From the NCBI GenBank assembly GCA_963920525.1, contig OY986440.1:16696210-16760209 (forward strand): a stretch of 64,000 nt of DNA. The letters are read 5' to 3'. The notes under the pieces are model-generated. The model had not been told where the DNA came from. It searched no databases and saw only the letters and a program-made list of their open reading frames with translations. The position numbers and the translations under genes were made by a program. Shown here piece after piece: positions 10,360 through 20,771 of this stretch (positions are counted from its first letter, which is position 1; each line of letters begins with the position of its first letter). Source of the stretch: Dichetophora obliterata. Taxonomy: Eukaryota > Arthropoda > Insecta > Diptera > Sciomyzidae.

Positions 10360-11660
10360 TAAAAAAAAGCTTCTCTTAAAAACATTCTACAAAAGCTAAG
10401 ACTCATGATAATTTTTATTTTAAATTAACTGCATAAAAAAAGACCTCATGATAATTTGTACCTATGACTCTTGAATAATTCAAGATGATTTTAAGTCAAT
10501 AAAAAAAAAGCAAAAAATTCAAAAGGTGATATTAATACTTAAATCCAAATGACGGTGAAAAAGGAAACAATTTGCATAGTTCTGTCTGTGAGCTTTTGGC
10601 TGTCGGGACGTGGTGCTTTTTTGTATTTGTGTTAAGCTTAAAGCTTATGTGTTTATTTAAATTGCACGAATAAAATATAAATAAAATGCAAAGAAAAAAA
10701 AGTCCTTAAAAGTGTTGATAAACCCAACTAGATAAAAAACTAAAGATTTTTGCACAACAAAATATGTTTAAAAAATCAAAAGCAGAAAGCTCTTTTAAAA
10801 TGAAAAGTTTTTTCTAATAGCATATACAACAACAGTTTTTTTTAATAACAACTGTTTTTTCTGTTCTTTCTTCTTCTTTTCAGCTCACCTGTCAAAAGAA
10901 AAAAAAACATACAACCTGCATAAAACATATAATGCTACAATCAATGTGTGTGTGTGTGTGTATGTGTTAGACAATATAAGAGTAAATGTATAATGCAGTA
11001 TGTATGATTATGTTTATAAATATAAACATAAAAATATAAATATATAGTACATGCTTCAAAATCAACATGAAAGTTCCTACAATGTGTTTTTAATATTAAT
11101 ACAAATAAAAAAATAATAATAATAAATATATCAAAAATTATTAAAAAAAATAAAACTTATTAAGTTTAAATAAAAAATATAACTAACAAAAATAGCAACA
11201 ACACAAAAAAAAATATATTTGCTGAGATTTGGCTAGCAGCGCCAGAAAACTTGTTTCTTTAAAATATTTTAATGAAAAATATTAACAAAAAAAATTCAAA
11301 TAATTTAAAAAACAGCAACAAGAGAAATGCTGCATTACATGCAAAGCAAGTAATGAACAAGACGAAACGAAATAGCTGAGTGCCCGCGAACCCCACCAAC
11401 AATGGATTACTATAACAGCAACAGCAACAACAACAAAAAGAAAAACAAAACAACTGCTCCAGTCACACTTACAATAATTACAATCTGGAAACCAACAAGC
11501 TATAACAACAAAACCCTTAATCACACACACTCGCACACCATACATCACAAACATACACTCCACGTCAACAACACCAACAACAACAACAACAACAACTACT
11601 TAATCAACAACTAGGATAATTTACAGAAAAAAAGGCTGAAAACAAAATTAAAAAATACGG
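10360..11660 (+). other. Low-complexity block with splice-like borders; possible non-coding exon
   Basis: Contains a GT run near 10945-10963 and a CAA run near 11560-11600. A polypyrimidine tract ending TTCTTCTTTTCAG lies at about 10871-10883 and a strong donor-like AATACGGTAAGTGG at about 11655-11668. An exon between them would be non-coding (no long frame on the plus strand). Frames on both strands through the CAA repeats are low-complexity artefacts. Confidence 0.25.
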
Positions 11661-11944
11661 TAAGTGGTTTTGGCCAGCACACTTGTTCCGATCGTAAAAA
11701 AAAGCATTAGCTGAGAATGATTGGCGAGTAAAAAATGTATTATTATTTTAATACTTTACTTAACCTATAGATGTATGTGTACCTAATTAAGTGTAATTAA
11801 TAAAGATATGTATTTTATTTTGTAGTGTCATTTTTTTAGTAATTTAAAAAATATTTTCCTTTGATTAGCAAACAATTTCTCTAGTAAAACGTTAACATTT
11901 TAAAAGGATTCCTAAAATAATGATGGTCTCCGAAAAATCTTTTG

Positions 11945-12420
11945 ATATTCTACTGATCAGATATTGGTGAAGCTTTCCTAAAAAGCTTTCTTAATCTCGT
12001 TTTTGATCTCGAGTGTTAGCCAGTTTAAAAAAGAAATGCCTTATTTAAGTCGGAACATGCTTCGATTATGGTTCGTATATGATTTGAATAGCATACTCAG
12101 TAAAGTCTTATCAATATCTATCTCCCTTACCAGTTAAATATAAGGTTTCCTGCGGATAGCCTTGCTTTCTAAAATTCGATCCAGCTATGACTACAACCTG
12201 TAATTCTTCTCATCAGATATTGATGAGGCTTGCCGTAAAGGACTTTTCATATCACGTGTGTAACGTCAGTTTAAAACACCTTATTGAAATCCAAATCCGG
12301 ACATGGTCCGAATATAATGTGTATGTAGGCAATATCATATCAGTTTAATATGAGGCTTTTCTGAGCATATCCTTGTCAAAATCAGATACGGTTATGGTCA
12401 CCGGACCATGAGGTCAACTT
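11945..12420. repeat. Diverged tandem pair, unit about 257 bp
   Basis: ATCAGATATTGGTGAAGCTT near 11957 recurs as ATCAGATATTGATGAGGCTT near 12213. The downstream text (CAGTTTAA, CTTATTTAAGTC versus CTTATTGAAATC, GAACATGCTTCGA versus GGACATGGTCCGA) follows the same order in both. Two old tandem copies; no coding frame. Confidence 0.55.
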
Positions 12421-12639
12421 ATGAGATTCTATAAAAAAATGTGCCAGATTTAAAAACCGCCTCTTACCAAAGTTTCTTGGAATTTTTGTTCACTTTTGAA
12501 TTGATCCTGGGCAAAAATTAGCTAAGATTGAAGGCCTATCTTTCTGAAAAGATAACGAAGTTACGAAAAGTGATAAAATGAAAGTGATAGGCATTCCCTA
12601 TTGCACTAGCAAATAGCTTATAAGTTTTAAGGTGTCCTT

Positions 12640-13025
12640 TTTATTTGGACTTTTGGCTTATGTGCACAATATCATTGGAATTTTTAAAGTTTTTACTATT
12701 AAAATGACGCACTTTGCATGGGAGGTGGGCGGAATTAGTAGTTTTTTTTACCAATTTCCTAGCTAGAGTGCATAGCAAAGATTTAAACTTATTTGCAAAA
12801 TTTTAAGCCGTTCTACTCAATTTTGTGAAATTTAAGCAGATTTTACAGTTCTCATAAAGTCACTTTGTATGGGAGGTAGATGTGGGTTTCAGTTGATGTT
12901 TACAAATTTCATACTCAAAGTGCTTAAGCCCTAAAGCTTATGTGCCAAAATTTTAAGTCGTTGGACTAATTTTTCTGGGATTTTAGCGCTGTAGTAAAGT
13001 CACTTTGTATGTGAGGTAGCCGTTC
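12640..13025 (+). repeat. Repeat E: about 140-155-bp tandem units
   Basis: The phrase GTCACTTTGTATGGGAGGTAG or a close variant occurs near 12706, 12859 and 12999, each preceded by a similar A/T-rich stretch with AAAATTTTAAG and an ATTTTxTGGAATTT-like word. The inverted form appears in three or four units at 45360-45860 and once at 38865. Function and family are unknown. Confidence 0.55.
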
Positions 13026-13055
13026 TCTAACCGTCGTCTCACAATGCATCGAATG

Positions 13056-13345
13056 GTTTTTTTTTTAAAGATCAAAGAACCGATACATGCGCCTTATACA
13101 AACAAGGTTTGGTCTTTGACCTGAAAAGAAAGGGATAGATTTATTTAGAGGAATTGATTGGAACCATACGTGAATTATGAATTAGGCGAAAAAACTATGA
13201 AAGACAAGTTGAATTGCTTTTAGCCTAGGCTAGTGTTATACCTTAACCTCGGCAAACAATTCCAGCCCTTAGTTGTTCCTGTCCTTTAATTTCACATTTT
13301 CCACAATTTAGTTGTGGATTTTTAGTTGTCCATAATTCTTATATG
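13056..13345 (-). mobile_element. tRNA-derived SINE, minus-strand copy lacking its head
   Basis: Matches the body and A tail of the SINE at 9975-10358 in inverted orientation, from the T run at 13056 to about 13345. The tRNA-like head is missing, so the copy is 5' truncated. Confidence 0.7.
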
Positions 13346-13894
13346 TTACAAAAATAAGAAAGAAAATTATTGTTGTTTCAAAAAAAAGTATGTAATATAA
13401 AATCATACTATTCAGTTATAACAAAGAGATTTTTTTTAATATTTATTATATTAAAGTTTTCTATATGACCTTGTTATTTACTATGTTGATTTACTATGAT
13501 TTAAATACAAATTCTAAATGTTTGTTTATATTAAATAAATGAGAGGCCTTTATAATACAACTTTTCTCATTTGAAGAAAATCAAGAAATTTAAAATTAAG
13601 TTAATTATTTGAATGTAAATAATTTAGTTTTTTTAATCAATATTTTTTTGTAAATAAAAACGTTGGCATAACTTTTATGTAATTTTATTTAAAGTAATTA
13701 CTTTTGATTTCTAAAATATTATCTGCACCTTTTCATAAACAATCATAAAAAATTAGAAACATCGATGTTTTAAAAGTGCAAAAATTTAATATACCAAATT
13801 ATTATAAAAATATTTAAGTAAAAAAAATAGGAGAAATTATTTTATACTTTTTAGTTCGTTTTAAAAACGTGTTATATTAGAAAAAATTGTTTAC

Positions 13895-14073
13895 TTAAAT
13901 AATTTTCTGATTTATAGTCTTTGTCAAATTTTTGTCTTTTCTTTTGAACTGCAATGCATTTAATTGCTCTGGTTCTTGTTCATTTTCGGTAAGAACTTCT
14001 TCATCTACCTTTTTCGATGGATGTGCTTCTTTTTCTCTAGGCGTAGCTTGCGCTGTGAGGTTTGCAATTTTTT
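13895..14073 (-). CDS. Orphan terminal-exon-like open segment, about 58 codons, unknown product
   Basis: On the minus strand an acceptor-like AAATTTTACAG ends at 14074, and from 14073 a frame in phase 2 stays open for 58 codons to a TAA at 13895-13897, while the other two frames close. The peptide is rich in Lys, Glu and Gln (for example KKVDEEVLTENEQEPEQ) and GC content rises locally, as in coding DNA. No start codon and no upstream partner exon could be fixed, and no domain is recognised. It could be the last exon of a gene, a decayed exon, or chance. It lies on the same strand as the gene at 17779-18777, but that gene already has its own stop. Confidence 0.3.
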
Positions 14074-14333
14074 CTGTAAAATTTTTTTAATTTTTGTATC
14101 TGTTTACTCTTTTTTCAACACATAGTAATCGTATGCTGTGTTTTCTTAAATACAACTCATTTATCAATCAAAACTTATAAAAAATTTTTTGAAAGCCTTC
14201 AAAAACTTTCAAAATTCCAATTTTAAAAAATTCACGACTGAAGGTGACAGAAGAATTTTTTCAAGAAACCGAAATAGTTCTTTAAATATTAAAAATGAAA
14301 CAAACAAAAACAACCGGAAAAAATACATTGACA

Positions 14334-14402
14334 TGTTGAGATTCGAACTCACAACCTCACGATTATAAAGCAAGCTCCCTGTGCTCTGATCTACGGAACT
14401 CA
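14334..14402 (-). repeat. tRNA-like sequence (possible tRNA-Ile relative), not a functional tRNA
   Basis: On the minus strand, TAGATCAGAGCAC (A-box-like), TTTATAATC (possible UAU anticodon loop) and GAGTTCGAATCTC (B box) occur in tRNA order. The acceptor stem does not pair. A near-identical copy lies 230 bp away at 14571-14633, so this is a SINE head or tRNA pseudogene. Confidence 0.45.
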
Positions 14403-14570
14403 CAAAGAAATATATTCTTAAAAGCAATAAATCAAACTACTCTTTTATAAAATAAATAAAAAATTCTGCTCGTATTTAAACTACTTTTGTACAATTTTTT
14501 TACCCTCAGTAGTGAATTCTTCAACATTTGAATTTGTTTCATAAAAAAACAAAACAAAAAGTTCGTCCAC

Positions 14571-14633
14571 AATGTTGAGGCTCGAACTCATAACCTCACG
14601 ATTATAAAGCAAGCCCATGCTCTGAGCTACTTG
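14571..14633 (-). repeat. Second tRNA-like copy
   Basis: Same order of motifs as the copy at 14334 (TAGCTCAGAGCAT, TTTATAATCGTGAGG, GAGTTCGAGCCTC) with a few changes and a 4-5 base deletion beside the anticodon arm. Flanking text (AACAAAAAGTTCGTCC against AACAAAAACAACCGGA) is also partly alike, so the duplication includes neighbours. Confidence 0.45.
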
Positions 14634-14639
14634 AAAACT

Positions 14640-15465
14640 TGAGCTCACATCAAAACTTTTTCAAAATGAGGTAATAAAGTCACTTCAGTTGTGAATTTTT
14701 TCAACCTAAAAATGTCAACGAGCTTTTCAGTATTTTTGTTTGATTTTTAATATTAATATGTACGTATCAAATAATTTCGCATTTTAGCCAAACAAATAAA
14801 TGTGCAGACAAGAAAGTAAGTGATTATTGTGTTGTTATCCAGTTCTGAGCTATATTTTAAGTTTCAAAACTCTAGCCCATTCTAGGGAAGTTGGTTAAAA
14901 ATAGATTTCAAGATTTGTACGTTGTCTGTAACGTGAAGAAGTGAAGCTAATAAAAACATTTTGATAAAAAATTCAAAGAAAACAGGCTTGAAATTGGCTA
15001 AGGTGATATTGGACTGTAGGGTTTTGATTTTCACTTTTGATAGTATTTTTTGATTATCAACTTTTCTTTGCTCTGTGTAAATCGATCACGAAATATTTTA
15101 AATTCTTCTTTGGAAAATTAAGTATTATTTCAGCATAATTTTACTTTAAAAATCTGCTATGGAGTTTTTTTTTTTATAATTATTATTTTCTGCATTCTTT
15201 TCCCAATAAGCATTCACCTTGGTGATAAGATGGAGATTAAGTAGAGCTCCAGTCTCTTTCTCCAATCTCCAGCGCTAGATCTCCAATGGATCTCAATTTG
15301 AGAACAACGGCATTCTCTAAGAAAATGGACGTTTGTTCTCCAGTTGAGATAAGGTTGGATCTCCACTTGACCTCCAACTCATTTATCCAAGCAATGTGCA
15401 ACCTAGTATTTTTATTCTACAACCCTGTATTTTAATTAAATTGGGGAGCATTACAGCCTACGGCC
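14640..15465. other. No gene; ATCTCCA-rich stretch near 15220-15390
   Basis: Most is AT-rich with nothing recognisable. Between about 15220 and 15390 the words TCTCCA, CTCCAAT and GATCTCCA recur many times in both orientations, suggesting an old repeat. No open frame. Confidence 0.35.
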
Positions 15466-15467
15466 CA

Positions 15468-15725
15468 CGCGTAAATAATTTTTTTCTTATTTTTAATAAA
15501 CGTATTTGGACCTCCTTAGTCCAAAAATCTAAAAAGAAAATGTCGGTCTCAAATGGCTTAGAAGATAAAATTCGTGAAAACTTGAAAAATTACGATTTTA
15601 AGCCTATCTCCTAATTAATCTCGAATTTTATCTCCTAAACCATTCGAGATCGACATTTTTTTTTTACTTTTGGACTACGGAGACTTAAATACGTTTGATA
15701 AAAACAAAAAAAAAAAACATTTTTT
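15468..15725. mobile_element. Foldback MITE, arms about 105 bp
   Basis: The left arm (15468-15575) and right arm (15617-15725) are inverted copies: AACGTATTT, AGTCCAAAA, AAATGTCGGTCTCAAATGG and AGATAAAATTCG appear in the left, with close complements in reverse order in the right. The frames of 72 and 88 codons here are products of the palindrome, not genes. Confidence 0.7.
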
Positions 15726-15997
15726 ACGTAAATTGCACTTATGTCAATAAAATAATTTTTTACTAAAAAACTTTTATATCCAAGAAAATCTAAAAAAAAC
15801 GTAATTACATACCTATGCATGTATACACATACACTCTTAGGTATGAAACTGTTAGAAAGGTGATTGATTGCATTTTGATAGATTTGCTTGAATATAAACA
15901 TTTTTACTTATAATAATAATTATTTTAAAAACATTTTATTTGCATTTTTTAAACAAATACAAATAGTTCAGGTTGAAGACATTTTCATTTAGAAATT

Positions 15998-17543
15998 TTT
16001 TAATTTAATTTAATTTAATTTAATAAAGTTGGAAATTATTGAAAAAATAATATTCGATATTTTGTTTTTATTTTATTTTTTTATTTTAGAAATAGTAATG
16101 TTTACATATAAGACAGAGTCTTTTGAATGCATTAAGCAGTTTAGAATAACAACTAGTTATAAAAAACAGAAAAATAAATATAACTTAAAACTAACATTTA
16201 GTGATTTAACAAAAATAATAAATAATAATAAATATTATAGCAACAGCTAGTCATAAATAACAACAAATCATGAATGAACAAAAAAACATCATTAGATTAT
16301 TAGATAAAAAAGAAAAAAACTTAAATTATTTTTATTCTATTAGATAAAGAAATAGTAAGTTTAGATAGATTTAATAGATAGAAGATAGTATTAAGAAAAG
16401 TATTCGAAAATTTCATGCTTATAGTTGCGTTTGTTTTGAATAATTTTAATTCTTAGAGGTAACGAGTTCCAAATTCTGATAGCGTTTACAAAGAAAAGTC
16501 TGTTTGAGTTTAAAAAATTGTATCTCGGGATAATAAGGTTCATGTTTCTATTCGATCTGCAAAATTGTAACTTATCAAATAAATATTTAGGTGTTTTTGT
16601 GTAAATCAAATTATGCAAAAATATGCAGTTTCTGGCATCCAGATAATTGAACATTTTGCAACCAAGTATTTGATTGCTCAAATGACTAACGCGGTCAAAC
16701 TTTCTGAGGCCATAAACATATCTGACAGCGTTATTAAAAGCTTGTTGTAACTTTAGTTTGGACCTCGAATCAAGTTTACTATACACAACATCTGAGTACG
16801 TAATGAATGGCATTATAAGCTGGAGTACCAAATTTCTCCTAGTGTCGACGGGTACAAATGATGCTGTCCACCTCAGTTTCCGAAGGGCATAATAAATCTT
16901 AGAAACAACCGAATTAATGTGATCCTCACAAGAAAGTGAAGAGTTAATGTGGTATCCAAGATTTTTAACTTTATCAACAAATCTTAGCCCTACACCATTA
17001 AGATAAATCGTTGGTATATCAGACAAAGAGTAACTAGATTTAAAGATCGGTAAAACAAATGACTTCAGTGGATTCAGATTAAGCTTATTAGCTCTAGCCC
17101 ATTTAGTTATTTTGCTCAAATCCTCGTTCATCCTGAGACATAAATTATCAACAAGACCAATAGGACTGGCCAAGTACAATTGAAGATCATCAGCATATGC
17201 ATGCATGGTTACATGACGGCATTTGCTGAATATATCATTTATAAACATTGAAAATAACAACGGACCAAGTACTGAGCCTTGAGGAACCCCACAAGATAAG
17301 TTACAGAAAGCGGACAGACTATCTCCCACCCTAACTCTTTGAGACCTTCCCACCAGGTAACTATATAACAGACGGACCGACGTGCTAGAAAACCCAAAGT
17401 TTACATATAATTTTTGGCACAATATTGTATGATCAACGGAATCAAATGCTTTCGAAAAATCTAAGAGACAGAGCAAGTTTATGCTGCCTAGATCAAATGA
17501 CACTCTGATGTCGTCTAAAATCTTTATAATAGCTGCAGACAAG
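15998..17543 (-). mobile_element. 5'-truncated non-LTR retrotransposon (LINE), CR1/jockey-like
   Basis: Minus-strand LINE comprising the reverse transcriptase from just before its first catalytic motif to the C-terminus, then about 360 bp of 3' UTR, then a tail of four TTAAA repeats at 15998-16022. Truncation at 17543 is typical of incomplete target-primed reverse transcription. It ends about 235 bp downstream of the stop codon of the spliced gene at 17779-18777, in the same orientation. Confidence 0.85.
16391..17542 (-). pseudogene. Reverse transcriptase fragment of the LINE, 383 codons
   Basis: An open frame of 383 codons without internal stops. Visible motifs: LLDFSKAFDSVDH (first catalytic Asp at residue 28), GVPQGSVLGPLLF (residues 85-97), AYADDLQLY (catalytic Asp pair at 118-119), NLNPLKSFVLP, and a C-terminal WNSLP (about 358-362) common in CR1- and jockey-group LINEs. 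The endonuclease and the N-terminal fingers are absent and the first codon is TTG, so this is a truncated copy and not a functional ORF2. The intact frame suggests fairly recent insertion. Exact clade is uncertain. Confidence 0.85.
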
Positions 17544-17700
17544 AATTTTAAACAAATTTTATTTCAACAAAGCAAGTTTGAAGAACAAAATAACTATAAA
17601 AAATGTAATTAGATCATGAAAGTAAACAGATAAACATAATAGAAATAGTTGAGCCTTTGAAAATGTTTAATTAAAAATTATTTGAACTTCTTCATTTAAT

Positions 17701-17706
17701 TTTATT
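17701..17706 (-). promoter_or_regulatory. Candidate polyadenylation signal (AATAAA) of the spliced gene
   Basis: On the minus strand AATAAA lies about 73 bases after the stop codon at 17779-17781, a normal distance for a short fly 3' UTR, and before the LINE insertion. AT-rich sequence makes chance matches common. Confidence 0.4.
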
Positions 17707-17778
17707 TTCATTTTAGTTTTTAAATTACACAAAATTAAGCAAAAGATAAAATTATACGACTTTTTTATGACTAGAGTT

Positions 17779-18777
17779 TTAAACAAATTTTCTTTCTACA
17801 AAGTTTGTTTTTTTGCAATAGTTCAGCCTTTTAGTAAGCCGGTTATTAGCTTGTTGAAAAAAAGACATGGATGTTTTTTGAAACTCATAATCGGTTCCGG
17901 ATGTATATTTGTGAAGGTAAGCCTCTGTTGTACATAAAAGGAAATTTTATATAATTTATTACGTAGAGTTAAAATTAAAAATATATATTACGTTTAATAG
18001 CAGTAGTTATACTCAAGGACTTAATTGGCTTTTTTTCGCCTGTTCCCTGCCATGAAAATTGTCTGGCAACAATGTCAGTCATAAGTTTCTTCCACGCTTC
18101 TTTTATGAAAGCTATTGGGCTCTTGCACGTAAGTGTTGTAAGTTCAGCAACCTATAATAATATTAAAATATTTGTTTTAATCTTTTCATAAATAGATTTT
18201 TTTTTTTCAATATTTATTAAACTTACTAAATCTGCAAACTTTTCTTCTGATTTTTCAATTTCATTTTCAAATTCGTTAAATTCTTGGATTTTCTGAAATG
18301 GTGTCTTATGAAGTGCACATTGGCGCCTGGTCACTTTTATTGATTTAGCTTGTGGGGTTTTAATTTTTTCCAAGATCCTTCCAAGCAATTTCTGTGTTGT
18401 TTCATGTTCTGAAATATTAAGAAAATAAATATTAAATAATTGAATTAATCGTTTAGTTACATGATTTGTTTACCTCTACGAAGTTTCGTTTCAACTTCTG
18501 AAATGCATGTTTGTAAATACTTCAAATCTGTAAATAATGTAATACTGTAGAGCTCAAGAAGAAAACATATTGAATAGATAGTGTTACTTTGATATATATT
18601 TGTTTTAATGTCCATTAAATCTGAAAAGATAGATATAAAGAAAACAAACGTATGGAAAATGTGTATAACTTAAATGCGAGTAGTACCTTTTTTGGTGGCA
18701 GGATTGTAAAGTGGTTCATCTTCTGATTCGGATTGTTCATTTTTAATGAAAGCTTCCAATAATTTATTGAAATCCAT
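17779..18777 (-). CDS. Six-exon protein-coding gene, about 221 residues, DUF4806-like C-terminal region
   Basis: Exons on the minus strand: 18777-18687, 18620-18588, 18527-18474, 18408-18227, 18151-17992 and 17924-17779. The five introns (66, 60, 65, 75 and 67 bp) all start GT and end AG, and phases (1, 1, 1, 0, 1) keep one frame of 222 codons from ATG to TAA; an in-frame TAG sits just before the ATG. Residues 1-30 are acidic (NEQSESEDEP). Residues 42-80 are Leu/Glu/Lys-rich and could form a coiled coil. Residues 121-180, with FIKEAWKKLM, DIVARQFSWQGTGEKKP and LSITTAIKQAY, resemble the DUF4806 domain as I remember it; that assignment is tentative and function is unknown. The C-terminus is basic. 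Intron 2 has no in-frame stop and could be retained; intron 4 ends with an in-frame stop. No signal peptide or membrane segment. Confidence 0.75.
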
Positions 18778-18845
18778 CTAAATATGAAGGAAAGGTATGA
18801 AAACGAATTGGTTGTGCTCAAAATTGTGCAACATTACAATTGCAA

Positions 18846-18853
18846 ACACTGAA
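18846..18853 (-). promoter_or_regulatory. Possible initiator (TCAGTG) upstream of the spliced gene
   Basis: On the minus strand TTTCAGTGTTTGC lies about 73 bases before the ATG, matching the arthropod initiator TCAGT. No TATA box or downstream element is evident, so this is a guess from position and sequence. Confidence 0.2.
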
Positions 18854-19032
18854 AAAAATTAATACAGAATACACAGAAGTACACTTGAAGTTATTTATTT
18901 CACTTAATTATTGTTTTATTTTTGCCTCTCATTTTTTATTTTGAGTAAAGAATGAAAACTACTAAAAAGCTGCCGCATAAAACCGAGAGCTAAAAACGAT
19001 TATCAATTTTATAATCACCTTAGAGGGCGTCA

Positions 19033-19460
19033 CTTTTATTACGTGAGGCGTTTAGGAGGCGGGGGTTAAGCCGAATCTCACTATCTCTCACGTTGGGGAA
19101 AGGGGAATTCTCGCAAAGATGACGGTATTTCTTTTTTCATTTTAAATGACTTAGTTTTACCTCATTTTACTTATTTTTACTTAATAAGTATTATATTGTT
19201 CGATTTTTTTCATTGTGATTTTAAACTACGATCTCAGTAGTCTCAACTAGCCCTAAATAAAAATAATTAAATAAATTACTTTTTTTTTAATAAATCCAAT
19301 ACAATGAAGCATAGATTAACATATTTACATACACTGAAAACACGCATTTTAAACAATCTCACGTGAGATTAGGGGGGGGGGGATAGGTAGAGCCAAATCT
19401 CAACATATCTCACTAGTGGAGAGGGGATTAAAGGTCGCAAAAATCACCGCACGTAATTAA
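19033..19460. repeat. Two diverged G-rich repeat copies (19033-19135 and 19360-19460)
   Basis: Both have the order CACGTGAG or ACGTGAGG, AxxAGG, a G run, AxCCxAATCTCA, ATCTCxC, GGGGA, CGCAAAxATxAC. The second has a run of ten G's. Probably ends of an old transposon; no protein seen. Sequence between is AT-rich. Confidence 0.4.
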
Positions 19461-19603
19461 TGGACACTCCCTTATGTAGAGCAATAGTGATGATTTTGAT
19501 ATTCACCTATTAGCTATCTCCTTAGCCGATTCCACCCTTGTACATGAATTTAAACACTTTAATTTTTTGTATAGAGATTTTAAAAAAGGGTTTTAGAAAA
19601 GGA

Positions 19604-19667
19604 CCACCTGTTTGGGGTGCAAAATCTATTTCGACTCCAGGTGTCAGCAACCCTAGCTACGCCACTG
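19604..19667 (-). mobile_element. hAT-type terminal fragment
   Basis: Read on the minus strand the end is CAGTGGCGTAGCTAGGGTTG, a typical hAT terminal repeat, beginning at 19667. No matching opposite end or transposase was found, so only a terminal piece is claimed. Confidence 0.45.
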
Positions 19668-19768
19668 ACTACAATCATAATACTGTAATAACATCTCCAA
19701 AGCTTATATCCAGCCCACACGAATTTCGGGGGAAAATCACTAGTTTTTGTAATTAATTTATTAATATA

Positions 19769-20118
19769 CCGGGTGTTCTACGTTTTTAGTATTATTGCTC
19801 TAGAATCTGAACTACAGAATGTTAGAATTTGGGAAAAAACTGTTGAATAAGTGTATTTTTACATGAAAAACAGACATTTTAAATTTGAACGATTACAGCT
19901 CCGCTAAAACAAAAGATACAAAAATTTTGTTGATATTTCGTTTAATAATCTCAAAATTTTTGCTCCGCTACCGCACATGACACGATGGTGGTTGATATAT
20001 TGATTGAAAAGCTGATATTTTTTTTTACAATACAAAATAATATTTTTTATTCCATGGTGAGTAGTTAAGATTGTAGATCAATAAAGCTAAGCACGTGCCA
20101 AAAACGTAAAACACCCTG
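19769..20118. mobile_element. 350-bp MITE flanked by TA
   Basis: The left end reads CCGGGTGTTCTACGTTTTTA and the inverted right end CAGGGTGTTTTACGTTTTTG. TA dinucleotides abut both ends (19767-19768 and 20119-20120). Internal sequence is non-coding. The ends look like Tc1/mariner-type terminal repeats. Confidence 0.65.
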
Positions 20119-20771
20119 TATATTGAAAATGTTACAATACAGGAAGAAACTGAGTACAGATTAAAAATCAGCGTTGAAAGTACATATACGAATGATAATG
20201 GGTTTACCGGATACGAAATTTGTAGACTAGTATTATTTATCCAAACATATCTGAATATAAGAGGACTGCTATTTTCGCTCGCAACTCTATAATACATAGA
20301 GAAATTACACATTTTTTATGTAAATAATATAAAAACCATATTCCAAAGTTCAGTTTTTGTTTATTTTTAAATGCATCTTCTGCTCGCTAGGTGGCGAAAA
20401 ATTTAGTCTTTTTCAGCCGGTGACAAGATATTTTGGTCCCAATTTATCGGAAACAAAAATATCAAAGTGCATATTAATAAGGTTACTTGTCGCAACAACC
20501 TTAATTACTATATAGAGTTTGGTTACAATTTTCCCCCGCTACGGGGATCAAAAGTGTTTAAAATGACAGCGTTTTTTAGGAAGTCACTCTAAATTTTTCC
20601 TATTATATAGGTTGTAGCTACAAGTAACATCATTAATATGCACCTTGATATCTTTGTTTCTGATAAATTGGGACCAAAATATCTTTACAAAGTCTAAAAA
20701 GAACTAATTTTCTATACCGCCTAGCGAGAAGATGCACTTAAGAACGAACAAAAAATTTGTTTTGGAATATA

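Noticed and set aside
11259..11614. Three overlapping frames on both strands (64-93 codons)
   Set aside because: All follow CAA/GTT simple repeats; such repeats are open in several frames.
17543..17820. TTTTAAACAAATTTT at 17547 and 17779 as a LINE target duplication
   Set aside because: The second lies within the last exon of the gene and not at the LINE's 3' end (15998), so it cannot be the duplication of that insertion.
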